From Burkholderiales bacterium (GTDB taxonomy: Bacteria > Pseudomonadota > Gammaproteobacteria > Burkholderiales > Burkholderiaceae_C): a stretch of 32,740 bases of DNA. Positions 1 through 8,793 of the stretch are shown one piece after another (within the stretch, counting starts at the first letter, position 1; the number at the start of each line of letters is the position of its first letter). The stretch spans positions 1 through 32,740 of the forward strand of contig JANYJJ010000048.1 of NCBI GenBank assembly GCA_025358485.1, read 5' to 3'. The position numbers and the translations under genes were made by a program. Below the pieces are notes generated by a model. That model saw only the letters and a list, made by a program, of their open reading frames with translations. It had not been told where the DNA came from and did not search any database.

Positions 1-42
1 GCCGTTGGGTGCGCTGGAGGAGGCGGCGTCGAGTGTGCTCAT
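1..42 (-). CDS. Start of a divergent gene running off the left edge (partial)
   Basis: An ATG on the minus strand at 42 opens a frame of 14 codons to the window edge, reading MSTLDAASSSAPNG, a Ser/Ala-rich N-terminus. Established context: in many betaproteobacteria lptD is divergent from a phosphotransferase of the aminoglycoside-phosphotransferase fold, so that family is the likeliest identity. Fourteen residues are too few to confirm it. Only 24 to 87 bases would separate it from lptD, depending on the lptD start. Confidence 0.4.
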   Translation of the reverse strand, partial: MSTLDAASSSAPNG

Positions 43-66
43 GGATAATCGATTCTACAAACCGCA

Positions 67-2562
67 GTGACACGCTGCGCTGACACACACCTCGCTGCGC
101 ACCCCGTTTTGACCTGCCCTCACTCCCGCTTGAACCGACCACCGTCGTCGCAAATCCTGCGAGCCGTGCAGGTGTTTGTGGCGGCTTGCGCAGCGGCTTT
201 TTTGTCAGCCGCTGTGGAGGCTCAGGGTGTTGCGGTTCAGGGCGTTGCGGCTCAGCCCGCTGACGCTTTGCAGCCTCCGCCGCGAGGCGAGGCCGCGCGC
301 CAAGTGGTGACCCAAACGCCCACCCAATCACCCACCATCCTGTCCGCGCGCGAATTGCGGGGTCGCCCCGACAAAGACGTGGTGGCCGAGGGCGACGTTG
401 AGCTGCGCCGCGCGGGCGTGGTCATCAAGGCCGACCGCTTGAGCTACGACCAAATCACCGACCTCGCGGCTGGGCGAGGCAACGTGCAAGTCAGCCGCGA
501 TGGCAATTTGTTCAGCGGGCCCGAAATGGAAATCAAGCTGCGCAGCTTCGAAGGTTTTTTCCAAAACCCAACTTATTTTTTTGGACGCGTGCGGGCGGGC
601 GGCGTGGCGCAACGCTTGGACTTTTTTGGGGAGCAGCGCGCGGTGGCCACCCAAGCCACGTACTCCAGCTGCCCGCCAGACGGGTCTGGCGGCCCAGCCT
701 GGTTGCTGACCAGCGACAAGGTGCGCCTCAACTTTGATGCCAACGAAGGCATCGCCGAAGGCGCGGTGTTGCGCTTTTTGGGCGTGCCGATTTTGGCCGC
801 GCCACGCCTGAGCTTTCCGCTCACCGATGAGCGCAAATCAGGTTGGTTGCCACCCACCATCAACATCGACAGCAAGAGCGGTTTGCAAGTGGCGATGCCG
901 TACTACTGGAACATCGCGCCGAACCGCGATGCGACGCTCACGCCTACTTTTGCTGGCCGCCGCGGGGTGGGCTTGGACAGCGAATTTCGCTACCTCGCCT
1001 CCAACTACAACGGCATCGCCAGCCTGAGCTTGTTGCCCAACGACCGCACCACCGGCCGCGCGCGCTATGCGTTGAATTGGGCGCACGACGCCGACCTGGC
1101 CGCGCAAACCCAACTCAAGCTGCAAAGCTTGCGCGTGTCGGACGACGCTTACTGGAAGGACTTCCCGCGGGTGCTGTCAAACGCAGGGTTCAATTTCACG
1201 CCGCGCTTGTTGTTGTCGGACTTGCAGCTGACGCGTGCCATGAGCGACTGGAGCACTTACGCCCGCGTGCAAAAGTGGCAGCTGCTGCAAAGCCTGGACG
1301 CGCCACTGGAGGCACCCTACGAGCGCGTGCCGCAGGTGGGCGCGCGCTTCACGAAGCGCATCGGTTGGGGGCCGGGCGCTGGTTTTGAAGTCAGCTTTGA
1401 AGGTGAATTCAACCGCTTTGCCAACCCCGACAACCTGAGCGCCAGCAACGCGGGCCGCCCCACCGGCTTGCGTCTGCATGCCCTCGGCAGCGTGGCCTAC
1501 CCGTACCAAACGCCCGGTTGGAGCTTGACGCCGAAGTTGTCGCTGAACGCTGCAAGTTACGCGCTTGATGCACCGCTGACCAGCGGCAGCTACGCCGGAC
1601 GCAGCCAGATGTCGCGACTCATTCCCAGCGTCAGCCTTGACAGCGCCTGGGTGTTCGAGCGTGACACCGCTTTCTTCGGCAAAGCCATGCGCCAGACGCT
1701 GGAGCCGCGCGTGCTCTACGTGAACACGCCGTATCAAAACCAAATTGGTTTGCCGAATTTCGATGCTGCGGCCAAAGACTTCAACTTCGATTCGATCTAC
1801 ACCGACAACGGCTTCACCGGCATCGACCGTGTTTCAGACGCTCACCAGTTGACCGCAGGCGTGACCACGCGCGTGCTCGATCCGCAGACCGGCGCCGAAG
1901 CACTTCGCCTGGGCGCGGTGCAGCGCTATTTGTTTCGCGATCAACGCGTCACGCCCGACGGCCAGCCTTTCACGCAGCGGTTTTCCGACGTGCTGTTGCT
2001 CGGCTCCACCAGTTTGGCGGCGAACTGGACACTGGACGCATCGGTGCAGTACAGCCCCGACATTGGGCGCACCGTGCGCTCCATCGTCGGCGCGCGCTAC
2101 TCGCCTGGCCCCTACCGCACCATCAACGCCACCCACCGCTTGGCGCGTGGCTTGGGCGAGCAGCTGGAAATTGGTTGGCAGTGGCCGGTTTACGGCCCGG
2201 CCTCGACCAGCGCGCCGCCGCTGTTCTTAAACACGTCACAAGGCAATGCGTCTTGCCGAGGTACCTGGTACACCGTGGGTCGCATCAACTACAGCACCAG
2301 CGAAAGCCGCCTGACCGACACCGTATGGGGCGCCGAGTACGACACCGGCTGTTGGATAGGCCGCGTCGTGGCCGAGCGTTTGTCCACCGGCCGCAGTGAA
2401 GCCGTCACACGCCTGTTGTTGCAATTGGAGCTGGTGGGCCTGTCACGCTTGGGCTCTAACCCGCTGCAGGTGTTGAAGGACAATATCGTCGGTTATCGGC
2501 TGCTGCATGACCCTGCGCAGCGTAAAGCCGACAGCAGCCGCTCCAGTGACTTCGCACCCTGA
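67..2562 (+). CDS. lptD: LPS-assembly protein LptD (outer-membrane LPS translocon)
   Basis: LptD is the outer-membrane beta-barrel that, plugged by LptE, inserts lipopolysaccharide into the outer leaflet. The 831-residue frame has a signal peptide (hydrophobic run near residues 36-51, ending SAAVEA), then an OstA/LptA-like periplasmic domain (about 95-230) and a long aromatic-rich barrel region to the C-terminus, matching the family's usual size of about 800. One Cys lies in the N-terminal domain and two lie near the C-terminus, compatible with the structural disulfides known in LptD. The start is uncertain: GTG at 67 has no visible Shine-Dalgarno, and a TTG at 130 would give a more typical signal peptide. 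A 15-bp duplication (220-249) sits just after the signal peptide. surA follows after 45 bases, as in the classical cluster. Confidence 0.95.
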   Translation: MTRCADTHLAAHPVLTCPHSRLNRPPSSQILRAVQVFVAACAAAFLSAAVEAQGVAVQGVAAQPADALQPPPRGEAARQVVTQTPTQSPTILSARELRGRPDKDVVAEGDVELRRAGVVIKADRLSYDQITDLAAGRGNVQVSRDGNLFSGPEMEIKLRSFEGFFQNPTYFFGRVRAGGVAQRLDFFGEQRAVATQATYSSCPPDGSGGPAWLLTSDKVRLNFDANEGIAEGAVLRFLGVPILAAPRLSFPLTDERKSGWLPPTINIDSKSGLQVAMPYYWNIAPNRDATLTPTFAGRRGVGLDSEFRYLASNYNGIASLSLLPNDRTTGRARYALNWAHDADLAAQTQLKLQSLRVSDDAYWKDFPRVLSNAGFNFTPRLLLSDLQLTRAMSDWSTYARVQKWQLLQSLDAPLEAPYERVPQVGARFTKRIGWGPGAGFEVSFEGEFNRFANPDNLSASNAGRPTGLRLHALGSVAYPYQTPGWSLTPKLSLNAASYALDAPLTSGSYAGRSQMSRLIPSVSLDSAWVFERDTAFFGKAMRQTLEPRVLYVNTPYQNQIGLPNFDAAAKDFNFDSIYTDNGFTGIDRVSDAHQLTAGVTTRVLDPQTGAEALRLGAVQRYLFRDQRVTPDGQPFTQRFSDVLLLGSTSLAANWTLDASVQYSPDIGRTVRSIVGARYSPGPYRTINATHRLARGLGEQLEIGWQWPVYGPASTSAPPLFLNTSQGNASCRGTWYTVGRINYSTSESRLTDTVWGAEYDTGCWIGRVVAERLSTGRSEAVTRLLLQLELVGLSRLGSNPLQVLKDNIVGYRLLHDPAQRKADSSRSSDFAP
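220..255 (+). repeat. 15-bp tandem duplication in lptD after the signal peptide
   Basis: Two units (220-234 and 235-249) differ at two positions and a partial third follows (250-255). They encode AQGVA-VQGVA-AQ in the linker between the signal peptide and the periplasmic domain. The period keeps the frame. It belongs to a wider pattern of 12/15-bp repeats in this window. Confidence 0.7.
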
Positions 2563-2607
2563 CTGCACACACCGCCCGCCCCCAAATTTCTCAGCCTGAA
2601 CCCACCC

Positions 2608-4026
2608 ATGACCGAGCCGAAAATTTCTTCTCCCATGCGGCAGTTTGTACGCGGACTGCTTGTGAACAGCCCATTTTTGAACATGCCCGGCGCGGCGCTG
2701 ATGATGGCTTTGGTGGTGGCTCTGGCGCTCACGCCGCAGGTCTCATCGGCGCAGTTCAACCGGCCCAAACCCGCTTCCTTGGCCGCGGCTGAGGCACCCT
2801 CGCGTGGTGGCGATTACATCGCCGTGGTGGTCAACCAAGAGCTGGTCACGGCCGGTGAAATCGAGCAGCGCGTGGCGCGTGTTCGCGAGAATGCGGCGCG
2901 CTCCAAAGCCACATTGCCGCCGCTGGCAGAGCTGCGTCAACAAGTGCTGGAAGCCTTGATTGATGAGCGCGTGCAAGTCACCCATGCGCGCGACAGCGGC
3001 ACCCGCATCGATGAGGCCGAGGTTGACCGCGCCGTGATGAACGTGGCAGTGCAAAACCAAATCGGCTTGCCGCAATTGCGCGAACGACTGCGCGCCGACG
3101 GCGTTGATTTCACCCGCTTTCGCAGCAACATCCGCGACCAAATGATGGTCGAGCGCATCCGCGAGCGCGAGGTGCAGGGCCGCATTCGCATCACCGACGC
3201 GGAGATCGATGCCGCGATTGAAAAAGAGCGCGCCAATGCCGGTTCGGCCACCGAATACAACATCGCCCAAGTGCTGATTGGCGTGCCCGAGGCTGCCAGC
3301 GCCACAGCGGTGGCCGAGCGTTTGCGCGTCGCCAACACCGTCTACTCGCGCGTCAAAGCGGGTGAGACCTTCGAAGACGTTGCCCGCGCCATTTCAGAAG
3401 ACGGCAACAAAGCGCAAGGCGGTGTGATTGGCCTGCGCGGTGCCGACCGCCTGCCTGAAGTGTTTGTGGCGCAAGTGCGCGACTTGAAAGCCGGTGAATT
3501 GGCGACAACGCCGCTGCGCACAGGCGCTGGTTTTCATGTGCTCAAGCTGGTGGAGCGGCGTGATGCGGGCGCCTTCTCCATCACACAAACACAGGCACGC
3601 CACATCTTGTTGAAACCGTCGGCTCAGCTCAGCCAAGACGCCGCGATTGCCCGACTCGCCTCTTTCAAAAAGCAAATCACCAGCGGCGCGAAAACATTCG
3701 CGCAACTGGCCAAAGAAAACTCTGAAGACGGCAGCGCGCCGCAAGGCGGCGAATTGGGTTGGGTGTCGCCGGGCGGTTTTGTGCCCGAGTTTGAAGAGGC
3801 CATGAACGGCTTGGCCTTGGGCGCAATGTCTGACCCCGTGGTGTCGCGCTTTGGCGTGCACTTGATTCAAGTCACCGAGCGCAAGCAAACCACGCTGGAG
3901 CCCAAGCAGCAGCGCGAACAAGCGCGCAATGTGCTGCGCGAGCAAAAATTTGAAGATGCCTACACCGACTGGTTGCGCGACCTGCGCGCCCGCGCTTACG
4001 TGGAGCGGCGTGAAGCACCGCAGTGA
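2608..4026 (+). CDS. surA: Periplasmic chaperone / peptidyl-prolyl isomerase SurA
   Basis: SurA escorts unfolded outer-membrane proteins, including LptD, through the periplasm to the BAM complex. The 472-residue product has a hydrophobic signal segment (about residues 28-47, ending VSSAQ), a SurA N-terminal chaperone domain (about 60-185) and two parvulin-type (PpiC) domains (about 210-315 and 325-430). Both parvulin units show the family signature in which an acidic SEDG is followed by a Gly-rich stretch (EDGNKAQGG and EDGSAPQGGELGW). The length is slightly above the usual 430 because of a long N-terminus. ATG codons at 2635 and 2683 are alternative starts, and none has a strong Shine-Dalgarno. 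The order lptD-surA-rsmA matches the enterobacterial operon, without pdxA. Confidence 0.95.
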   Translation: MTEPKISSPMRQFVRGLLVNSPFLNMPGAALMMALVVALALTPQVSSAQFNRPKPASLAAAEAPSRGGDYIAVVVNQELVTAGEIEQRVARVRENAARSKATLPPLAELRQQVLEALIDERVQVTHARDSGTRIDEAEVDRAVMNVAVQNQIGLPQLRERLRADGVDFTRFRSNIRDQMMVERIREREVQGRIRITDAEIDAAIEKERANAGSATEYNIAQVLIGVPEAASATAVAERLRVANTVYSRVKAGETFEDVARAISEDGNKAQGGVIGLRGADRLPEVFVAQVRDLKAGELATTPLRTGAGFHVLKLVERRDAGAFSITQTQARHILLKPSAQLSQDAAIARLASFKKQITSGAKTFAQLAKENSEDGSAPQGGELGWVSPGGFVPEFEEAMNGLALGAMSDPVVSRFGVHLIQVTERKQTTLEPKQQREQARNVLREQKFEDAYTDWLRDLRARAYVERREAPQ

Positions 4027-4083
4027 GCGGGTGACCACGAGCTCGGGGTTGGTGATTCTGGTGACTCGGCTGTCTGATTCAGC

Positions 4084-4863
4084 ATGAAGCACATCGCCCG
4101 CAAACGCTTCGGTCAGCACTTTCTCACCGACGCCGCCGTGCTCGGTGCCATCGTTGATGTGATCGCGCCCAAACCCGGTGAAGCGCTGGTCGAAATCGGT
4201 CCCGGCTTGGGTGCCATGACCATGCCCTTGGTGGCAGCCAGCCGGCATTTGACGGTGATAGAGCTTGACCGCGACTTGGCCGCGCGCCTGCGCAAGCGGC
4301 CTGAATTGACGGTGATCGAAGCCGACGTGCTCAGGGTCGATTTCACCGCCTTGGCTGTGCAAGCGGGGCAGAAATTGCGTGTCGTCGGCAACCTGCCTTA
4401 CAACATCTCCACGCCCATTTTGTTTCACTTGCTGGGCTCGGTAGACCATGTGGTGGACCAGCACTTCATGCTGCAAAAGGAAGTGGTGGACCGCATGGCG
4501 GGCTCGCCAGGCAGCAAAGACTACGGCCGCCTGTCGGTGATGTTGCAGTGGCGCTATGCGATTGATTCGGTGCTCGACGTGCCGCCCGAAGCCTTCGAGC
4601 CGCCGCCGCGCGTTCACTCCGCCGTGGTGCGCATGTTGCCGCTGCCCGCGCCGCTGGGCGTGGATGCCGTGGTGCTGGGTGAATTGGTGCAGGTCGCGTT
4701 TTCGCAGCGCCGAAAACTGCTGCGCCACACCTTGGGTCGGTGGTTGGAGGCGCGCGCTGAGTTGGGCCAATTCAGCGGCGAGTTTGACGTTCAACGCCGC
4801 GCTGAAGAGGTTCCAGTCAGCGAGTACTTGGATTTGGCTCGGCGCTGCACGGCAACGGTTTGA
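4084..4863 (+). CDS. rsmA: 16S rRNA (adenine(1518)-N6/adenine(1519)-N6)-dimethyltransferase
   Basis: RsmA (KsgA) dimethylates two adjacent adenines in the helix 45 loop of 16S rRNA, a late checkpoint in small-subunit assembly, using S-adenosylmethionine. The 259-residue protein begins with the family's KRFGQHFL motif. It carries the SAM-binding loop [11 protein letters not shown] (about residues 36-46) and the catalytic NLPYNIS motif (about 104-110), followed by the C-terminal helical domain. Length is normal for the family. It starts 57 bases after surA and ends 22 bases before a strong terminator, so it is probably the last gene of the lptD cluster. Confidence 0.97.
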   Translation: MKHIARKRFGQHFLTDAAVLGAIVDVIAPKPGEALVEIGPGLGAMTMPLVAASRHLTVIELDRDLAARLRKRPELTVIEADVLRVDFTALAVQAGQKLRVVGNLPYNISTPILFHLLGSVDHVVDQHFMLQKEVVDRMAGSPGSKDYGRLSVMLQWRYAIDSVLDVPPEAFEPPPRVHSAVVRMLPLPAPLGVDAVVLGELVQVAFSQRRKLLRHTLGRWLEARAELGQFSGEFDVQRRAEEVPVSEYLDLARRCTATV

Positions 4864-4885
4864 AAACAGTTTGAGTCGGGTCAAA

Positions 4886-4913
4886 AGAAAAGCGGCCCGA
4901 GGGCCGCTTTTCT
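4886..4913 (+). terminator. Intrinsic terminator after rsmA
   Basis: A perfect 12-bp stem (4886-4897 with 4902-4913) closes on a CGAG tetraloop. The 3' arm ends in four T followed by CT, and the A-rich 5' arm makes it potentially bidirectional. It sits 23 bases after the rsmA stop. Confidence 0.85.
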
Positions 4914-4926
4914 AGGTGAGTGCGCC

Positions 4927-5016
4927 GGACTCAAGCCGCCAGCGTTATTGGGTACATCGGCCTCAAGCCGCCAGCACTGTTGAGTACGTCGGCCTCAGGC
5001 CGCCGTGAGCCACATC
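4927..5016. repeat. 32-bp tandem repeat, about 2.8 copies
   Basis: Units at 4927-4958, 4959-4990 and a diverged partial copy at 4991-5016 share the core ggCCTCAAGCCGCC and a 3' gtacatc/gtacgtc segment. The period of 32 is not a multiple of three. On the minus strand each unit carries the same GGCGGCYTGA block, so a stop-like TGA is repeated. The repeat lies between the rsmA terminator and the barstar gene, in a stretch where no gene is supported. Confidence 0.6.
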
Positions 5017-5136
5017 GCCGTGTCAAACGCGCTGCTCATCAAAGGCATGTTCATGCCGAAATTTGCACCGGCTGCGCTCTTTGGAGCTGCCTTGACCGGC
5101 TTCTCTGGCTTTTCTGTGATGCTCTGAGCCACTTCG

Positions 5137-5177
5137 GTAGCCCGCTCCCAGGAAGATGTTTCCTGTGAGCGGGCTAC
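5137..5177 (-). terminator. Long hairpin at the barstar stop codon
   Basis: Two 18-nt arms (5137-5154 and 5160-5177) pair with one C/T mismatch around a five-base loop. The barstar TAG stop (5176-5174 on the minus strand) lies inside the arm. No T-tract follows in the minus direction, so it may be an attenuator or RNA-stabilising structure rather than a textbook terminator. Confidence 0.55.
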
Positions 5178-5569
5178 TGAAAAGAATAGAAGCACCTGAA
5201 CGGGATTTTCCGTTCAGCCCAAAAGTCTGCCGCATCTCGGAACACGTCGAGCAACTGCTCGCGCACTTCGCGGTCGAAACGGGGGTTGTCGGGAAGCTGT
5301 TCCAGCACCACAACGAACCCAGGCTGCGAGCCCGACTTGTGCACCAAGTCGGTCATGCAGTCATACAGCGCATCGAGGTTTTTACCGAAATGCAAAGGGA
5401 ACAAAAATGCCTCGGCGATCATGTCGAGCACATCTTGCTTCGACTGCGCCGCGGTCAAATTCGCGTACAAAAAATGTTGGCCCACATCATTGGCGGCCGA
5501 CATCAGGTCGTCCACGCGGTAGGCGCGGATGGCTTGAACGATGTTCGGACGGACGGTTTGCAAAAGCAT
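5174..5569 (-). CDS. Barstar-family ribonuclease inhibitor
   Basis: Barstar proteins are cytoplasmic inhibitors that plug the active site of barnase-type RNases, protecting the producer. The 131-residue product has the diagnostic block FGKNLDALYDCMTDL (residues 61-75). By alignment from memory, D66, Y69 and D70 correspond to Bacillus barstar D35, W38 and D39, the residues that contact barnase. No signal peptide is present, as expected for the cytoplasmic partner. It is about 40 residues longer than Bacillus barstar, mainly by an N-terminal helix-like segment and a C-terminal tail. It lies 60 bases downstream of the RNase gene on the same strand, so the two are likely co-transcribed. Its stop codon is buried in a strong hairpin. 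Confidence 0.88.
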   Translation of the reverse strand: MLLQTVRPNIVQAIRAYRVDDLMSAANDVGQHFLYANLTAAQSKQDVLDMIAEAFLFPLHFGKNLDALYDCMTDLVHKSGSQPGFVVVLEQLPDNPRFDREVREQLLDVFRDAADFWAERKIPFRCFYSFQ

Positions 5570-5629
5570 GTCGCTGAACCTCCTCTAAAAAGAAAACAAA
5601 AAAAATCGGTGGCTGCTGATCACGGCGAC

Positions 5630-6076
5630 TCAGGGCGCAATGCGCCGAAAGCTCGCATAGTGATCGTCAGAGTAATAACAAGCTTCAGGGTTCACCGCCA
5701 TCGCGCCGCCGCAAACAATTCGTCGCGCGCCTCGGTTGCGTGAACCCGGTGTGATGACGGTGTACTCGCGGTAAAACCCCCGCGGTGATTTGGGCAAAAC
5801 GCGTTCGCGATTGCCAAACACAACGCCGTCTTTGTCGTGCGGAAACGGCCCACCTGCGCGAATCAAACGTTCTGTGGTTTGAGCCTCTTTAGGCAAATTA
5901 ACCAGTCTGACCGTTTCAGTCACCGAACCGGCGTTGTCTTGGGTGCCCTTCGCCAGGGCAGCGGCGGGCATCATCGACACCGGCAACACCACCAGCGCCA
6001 AGCTCAGTGAAGCGGTGATAGCGAGCCCCAACTTACGGGTTGTGCGTGAGGCGAGGACTGAAGCAGAGCAAAACAC
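5630..6076 (-). CDS. Secreted guanine-specific ribonuclease (barnase / RNase Sa-type)
   Basis: Microbial ribonucleases of the N1/T1 (barnase/RNase Sa) family cleave RNA after guanosine. The 148-residue precursor has a signal peptide (basic RTTRK followed by a hydrophobic run about 18-32, AxA near residues 40-42), and the rest is the catalytic domain. Visible family signatures are FGNRE (88-92, guanine loop), E104 in REYTV, R115/R118 in the GARRIV region and H139 in DDHYASF, which correspond to the catalytic Glu, Arg and His. C122 and C133 could form a disulfide. All catalytic residues are retained, so the enzyme looks active. The inhibitor gene follows immediately. A role in competition or extracellular RNA use is inference. 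Confidence 0.9.
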   Translation of the reverse strand: MFCSASVLASRTTRKLGLAITASLSLALVVLPVSMMPAAALAKGTQDNAGSVTETVRLVNLPKEAQTTERLIRAGGPFPHDKDGVVFGNRERVLPKSPRGFYREYTVITPGSRNRGARRIVCGGAMAVNPEACYYSDDHYASFRRIAP

Positions 6077-6352
6077 GGGTTTTCCCTAAAAACGGAATGT
6101 GCAATGGTACCGAGTCAGACACAAAAGCTCAAGCCTCTGCCTCAAAATGGGGCGAGTGGGTCGGTAAAGTAGTGTGCGCTTGCTCTCAGAAATACGTCGC
6201 ACTCAAGGCGAAATCGCCGCCTTAGGCAGTCCTGCTCAGGCGGCTAAAAATGCGTGTCACGGCGCTGTCACAAGACCTTGGCGTTGCCCTGGACTTTGTT
6301 TGACTCGGCGCGCGAAACGCCTCGTCAATTCAACACTTTGCGGAAAACAGTT

Positions 6353-8647
6353 TCAGCGCAGGGCGTTGGCGTCTGCGACGGTCAGGGCCGTCATGTTGAC
6401 AATACGGCGCACCGTGGCCGACGGCGTCAGGATGTGCACCGGCTGGGCCGCGCCCAGCAACACCGGTCCGATGGCAATGCCGCCACCTGCCGCCGTTTTC
6501 AGCAAGTTGTAGGCGATGTTGGCGGCGTCTATGTTGGGCAGCACCAGCAAATTGGCTTCGCCGGTGAGCGCGCTGGAAGGCATCAATTGCGCGCGGTAGT
6601 CCGCGTCCAGCGCGGTGTCGCCGTGCATCTCGCCGTCTACCTCCAGCCAGGGCGCACGCTGCTGTATCAGCGCCAAGGCATCACGCATCTTCACCGCCGA
6701 CGGCTGGTTGCTGGAGCCGAAATTGCTGTGCGACAACAACGCCGCTTTCGGGTGCATGCCAAAGCGCATCATTTCTTCGGCGGCCATGATGGTGATTTCT
6801 GCCAGTTGGTCGGCGGTCGGGTCGTAGTTCACGTGGGTGTCTACCAACATGACTTGGCGGCCCGGCAAGATCAGGCCGTTCATGCAGGCATAAGTTTTGG
6901 CACCTTCACGCAGGCCGATGACTTGGTCAACGTAGTGCAAGTGCAAAGCGGTGGTGGCCCAAGTGCCGCACAACATGCCGTCAACGTGGCCCTTGTGCAA
7001 CATCATGGCCGCGATCAGAGTAAGGCGGCGGCGCATTTCAATTTTTGCGTGCTGCGCGGTCACGCCTTTGCGCGCCGTGAGTGCCTGGTAGCTTTGCCAG
7101 TAATCGCGGTAGCGCGGGTCATCTTCGATGTTGACGAGGTCGTAATCGCGGCCCGCCTCCAAGCGCAAACCAAACTTCTCGATGCGGGCGGCAATGACGG
7201 CCGGGCGGCCGATGAGCGTGGGTCGCGCCAAGCCGTCGTCCACCACGATTTGCACAGCGCGCAACACGCGCTCTTCTTCGCCTTCGGCATAGGCCACACG
7301 TTTTTTGGTGGCGATTTTGGCGAGGTCAAAAATCGGCTTCATCGTCGTGCCGGAGGCGTAGACGAAAGCTTGCAGCTTGCTGCGGTATGCATCGAAGTCG
7401 GCAATCGGCCGCGCCGCGACGCCCGACAACGCCGCCGCCTCGGCCACCGCAGGCGCGATGCGCATCATCAAGCGCGGATCAAACGGTTTGGGGATCAGGT
7501 ATTCAGGCCCAAATTTCAAAGTCGCGCCGACATACGCCGCCGCCACCACTTCGCTTTGCTCGGCCTGCGCCAATTCAGCAATGGCATAAACCGCGGCGAT
7601 CTCCATGTCGGAAGTGATGGTGGTCGCGCCGCAGTCGAGTGCGCCACGAAAAATATAAGGGAAGCACAGAACGTTGTTGACCTGGTTCGGGTAGTCGGTG
7701 CGGCCGGTGGCGATGATGGCGTCGCTGCGAACTTCCTTCACTTCCTCGGGCAAGATTTCAGGCGTGGGGTTGGCCAGCGCGAAGATCAATGGCTGCGCTG
7801 CCATGGTCGCGACCATTTCTTTTTTCAACACACCGGCCGCCGACAGGCCGAGGAAAATGTCTGCGCCGACGATGGCCTCGGCCAAGCTGCGCTGGCTGGT
7901 TTTTTGCGCGAAAACAATCTTGTCTTCGTCCATCAACTCGGTGCGGCCTTCGTAAACCAAACCAGCCAAGTCGGTGACCCAGATGTTCTCGCGCGGCAGG
8001 CCCAACTTCACCAACAAACCCAAGCAGGCCAAGGCTGCGGCACCCGCGCCTGATGTGACGAGCTTTACTTTTTTGATGTCTTTGCCGGTCACGCGCAAAG
8101 CGTTCAGCAAGCCCGCGCCCACCACGATGGCGGTGCCGTGCTGGTCGTCGTGGAATACCGGAATTTTCATGCGGCTGCGCAGCGCGCGTTCCACATAAAA
8201 GCAGTCGGGTGCTTTGATGTCTTCCAAGTTGATGCCACCGAAGGTGGGCTCCAGCGCGGCGATGAGGTCGATCAATTTGTCGAGGTTGTTCTCGGCCACC
8301 TCGATGTCAAACACATCAATGCCGGCAAACTTTTTGAACAACACCGCCTTGCCTTCCATCACCGGCTTGGCAGCCAGCGGCCCGATGTTGCCCAGGCCCA
8401 AAACGGCGGTGCCGTTGGTGATGACGGCGACCAAATTGCCGCGTGAGGTGTAGCGGAATGCGGCGCTCGGGTCGGCCGCAATTTCTTCGCAGGCAAACGC
8501 CACGCCGGGCGAATAAGCCAAGGCCAAGTCGCGCTGATTGACCAGGCCTTTGGTCGCCGCAATGGCGATTTTTCCGGGCGTGGGGAACTCGTGATAGTCG
8601 AGCGCAGCGCGTCGCAACTCGGTGCGCTTTTGTTCAGATGTGGTCAT
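6353..8647 (-). CDS. maeB: NADP-dependent malic enzyme with C-terminal phosphotransacetylase-like domain
   Basis: MaeB decarboxylates malate to pyruvate with NADP reduction, linking C4 acids to pyruvate and NADPH supply. The 764-residue product has the N-terminal malic domain (AYSPGVA, and the FHDDQHGTA motif at about residues 160-170), the NAD(P)-binding domain (SGAGAAA) and a C-terminal phosphate acetyl/butyryltransferase-like domain (about 430-764) that in this enzyme class is regulatory rather than catalytic. The total length matches two-domain MaeB. I chose the ATG at 8647 (MTTSEQ), preceded by a GAGAG Shine-Dalgarno-like run; the open frame extends further upstream, but that part is low-complexity and overlaps the divergent promoter region. 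It is divergent from a DctS-like kinase. Confidence 0.95.
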   Translation of the reverse strand: MTTSEQKRTELRRAALDYHEFPTPGKIAIAATKGLVNQRDLALAYSPGVAFACEEIAADPSAAFRYTSRGNLVAVITNGTAVLGLGNIGPLAAKPVMEGKAVLFKKFAGIDVFDIEVAENNLDKLIDLIAALEPTFGGINLEDIKAPDCFYVERALRSRMKIPVFHDDQHGTAIVVGAGLLNALRVTGKDIKKVKLVTSGAGAAALACLGLLVKLGLPRENIWVTDLAGLVYEGRTELMDEDKIVFAQKTSQRSLAEAIVGADIFLGLSAAGVLKKEMVATMAAQPLIFALANPTPEILPEEVKEVRSDAIIATGRTDYPNQVNNVLCFPYIFRGALDCGATTITSDMEIAAVYAIAELAQAEQSEVVAAAYVGATLKFGPEYLIPKPFDPRLMMRIAPAVAEAAALSGVAARPIADFDAYRSKLQAFVYASGTTMKPIFDLAKIATKKRVAYAEGEEERVLRAVQIVVDDGLARPTLIGRPAVIAARIEKFGLRLEAGRDYDLVNIEDDPRYRDYWQSYQALTARKGVTAQHAKIEMRRRLTLIAAMMLHKGHVDGMLCGTWATTALHLHYVDQVIGLREGAKTYACMNGLILPGRQVMLVDTHVNYDPTADQLAEITIMAAEEMMRFGMHPKAALLSHSNFGSSNQPSAVKMRDALALIQQRAPWLEVDGEMHGDTALDADYRAQLMPSSALTGEANLLVLPNIDAANIAYNLLKTAAGGGIAIGPVLLGAAQPVHILTPSATVRRIVNMTALTVADANALR

Positions 8648-8735
8648 GGGCGGCTCTCGAAACGAGGGGGGTTCAATTGAACTTCGGCGAATTGTAGGAG
8701 CGCAGTGTGCGACCCGAGCGCGCCTGCGCCCATGC

Positions 8736-8758
8736 GCGAAACTGCGTAGCAGTTTCGC
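8736..8758. promoter_or_regulatory. Perfect 10-bp inverted repeat between maeB and dctS
   Basis: GCGAAACTGC (8736-8745) and its exact complement (8749-8758) flank a GTA spacer. It lies between the divergent maeB start (8647) and the chosen dctS start (8794). It could be an operator read by the neighbouring response regulator, a hairpin in the dctS leader or a REP-like element; the sequence does not decide. Confidence 0.45.
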
Positions 8759-8793
8759 TGTCAGCAGCGCAATACTGCAACCACGCTTTCGCC

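Noticed and set aside
3394-4884. A 496-codon open frame on the minus strand opposite surA and rsmA
   Set aside because: It runs antisense through two clearly real genes, is His/Gln/Arg-rich and has no recognisable motif.
4995-5195. A 66-codon minus-strand open frame overlapping the end of barstar
   Set aside because: Its only ATG lies inside barstar, no ribosome site is visible, and the strong hairpin lies within it. It may be remnant coding DNA but cannot be supported as a gene.
6254-8053. A 599-codon open frame on the plus strand opposite the malic enzyme gene
   Set aside because: It is the antisense shadow of a well-supported maeB. Its translation is His/Gln/Arg-rich with no domain, as expected for the complement of GC-rich codons.
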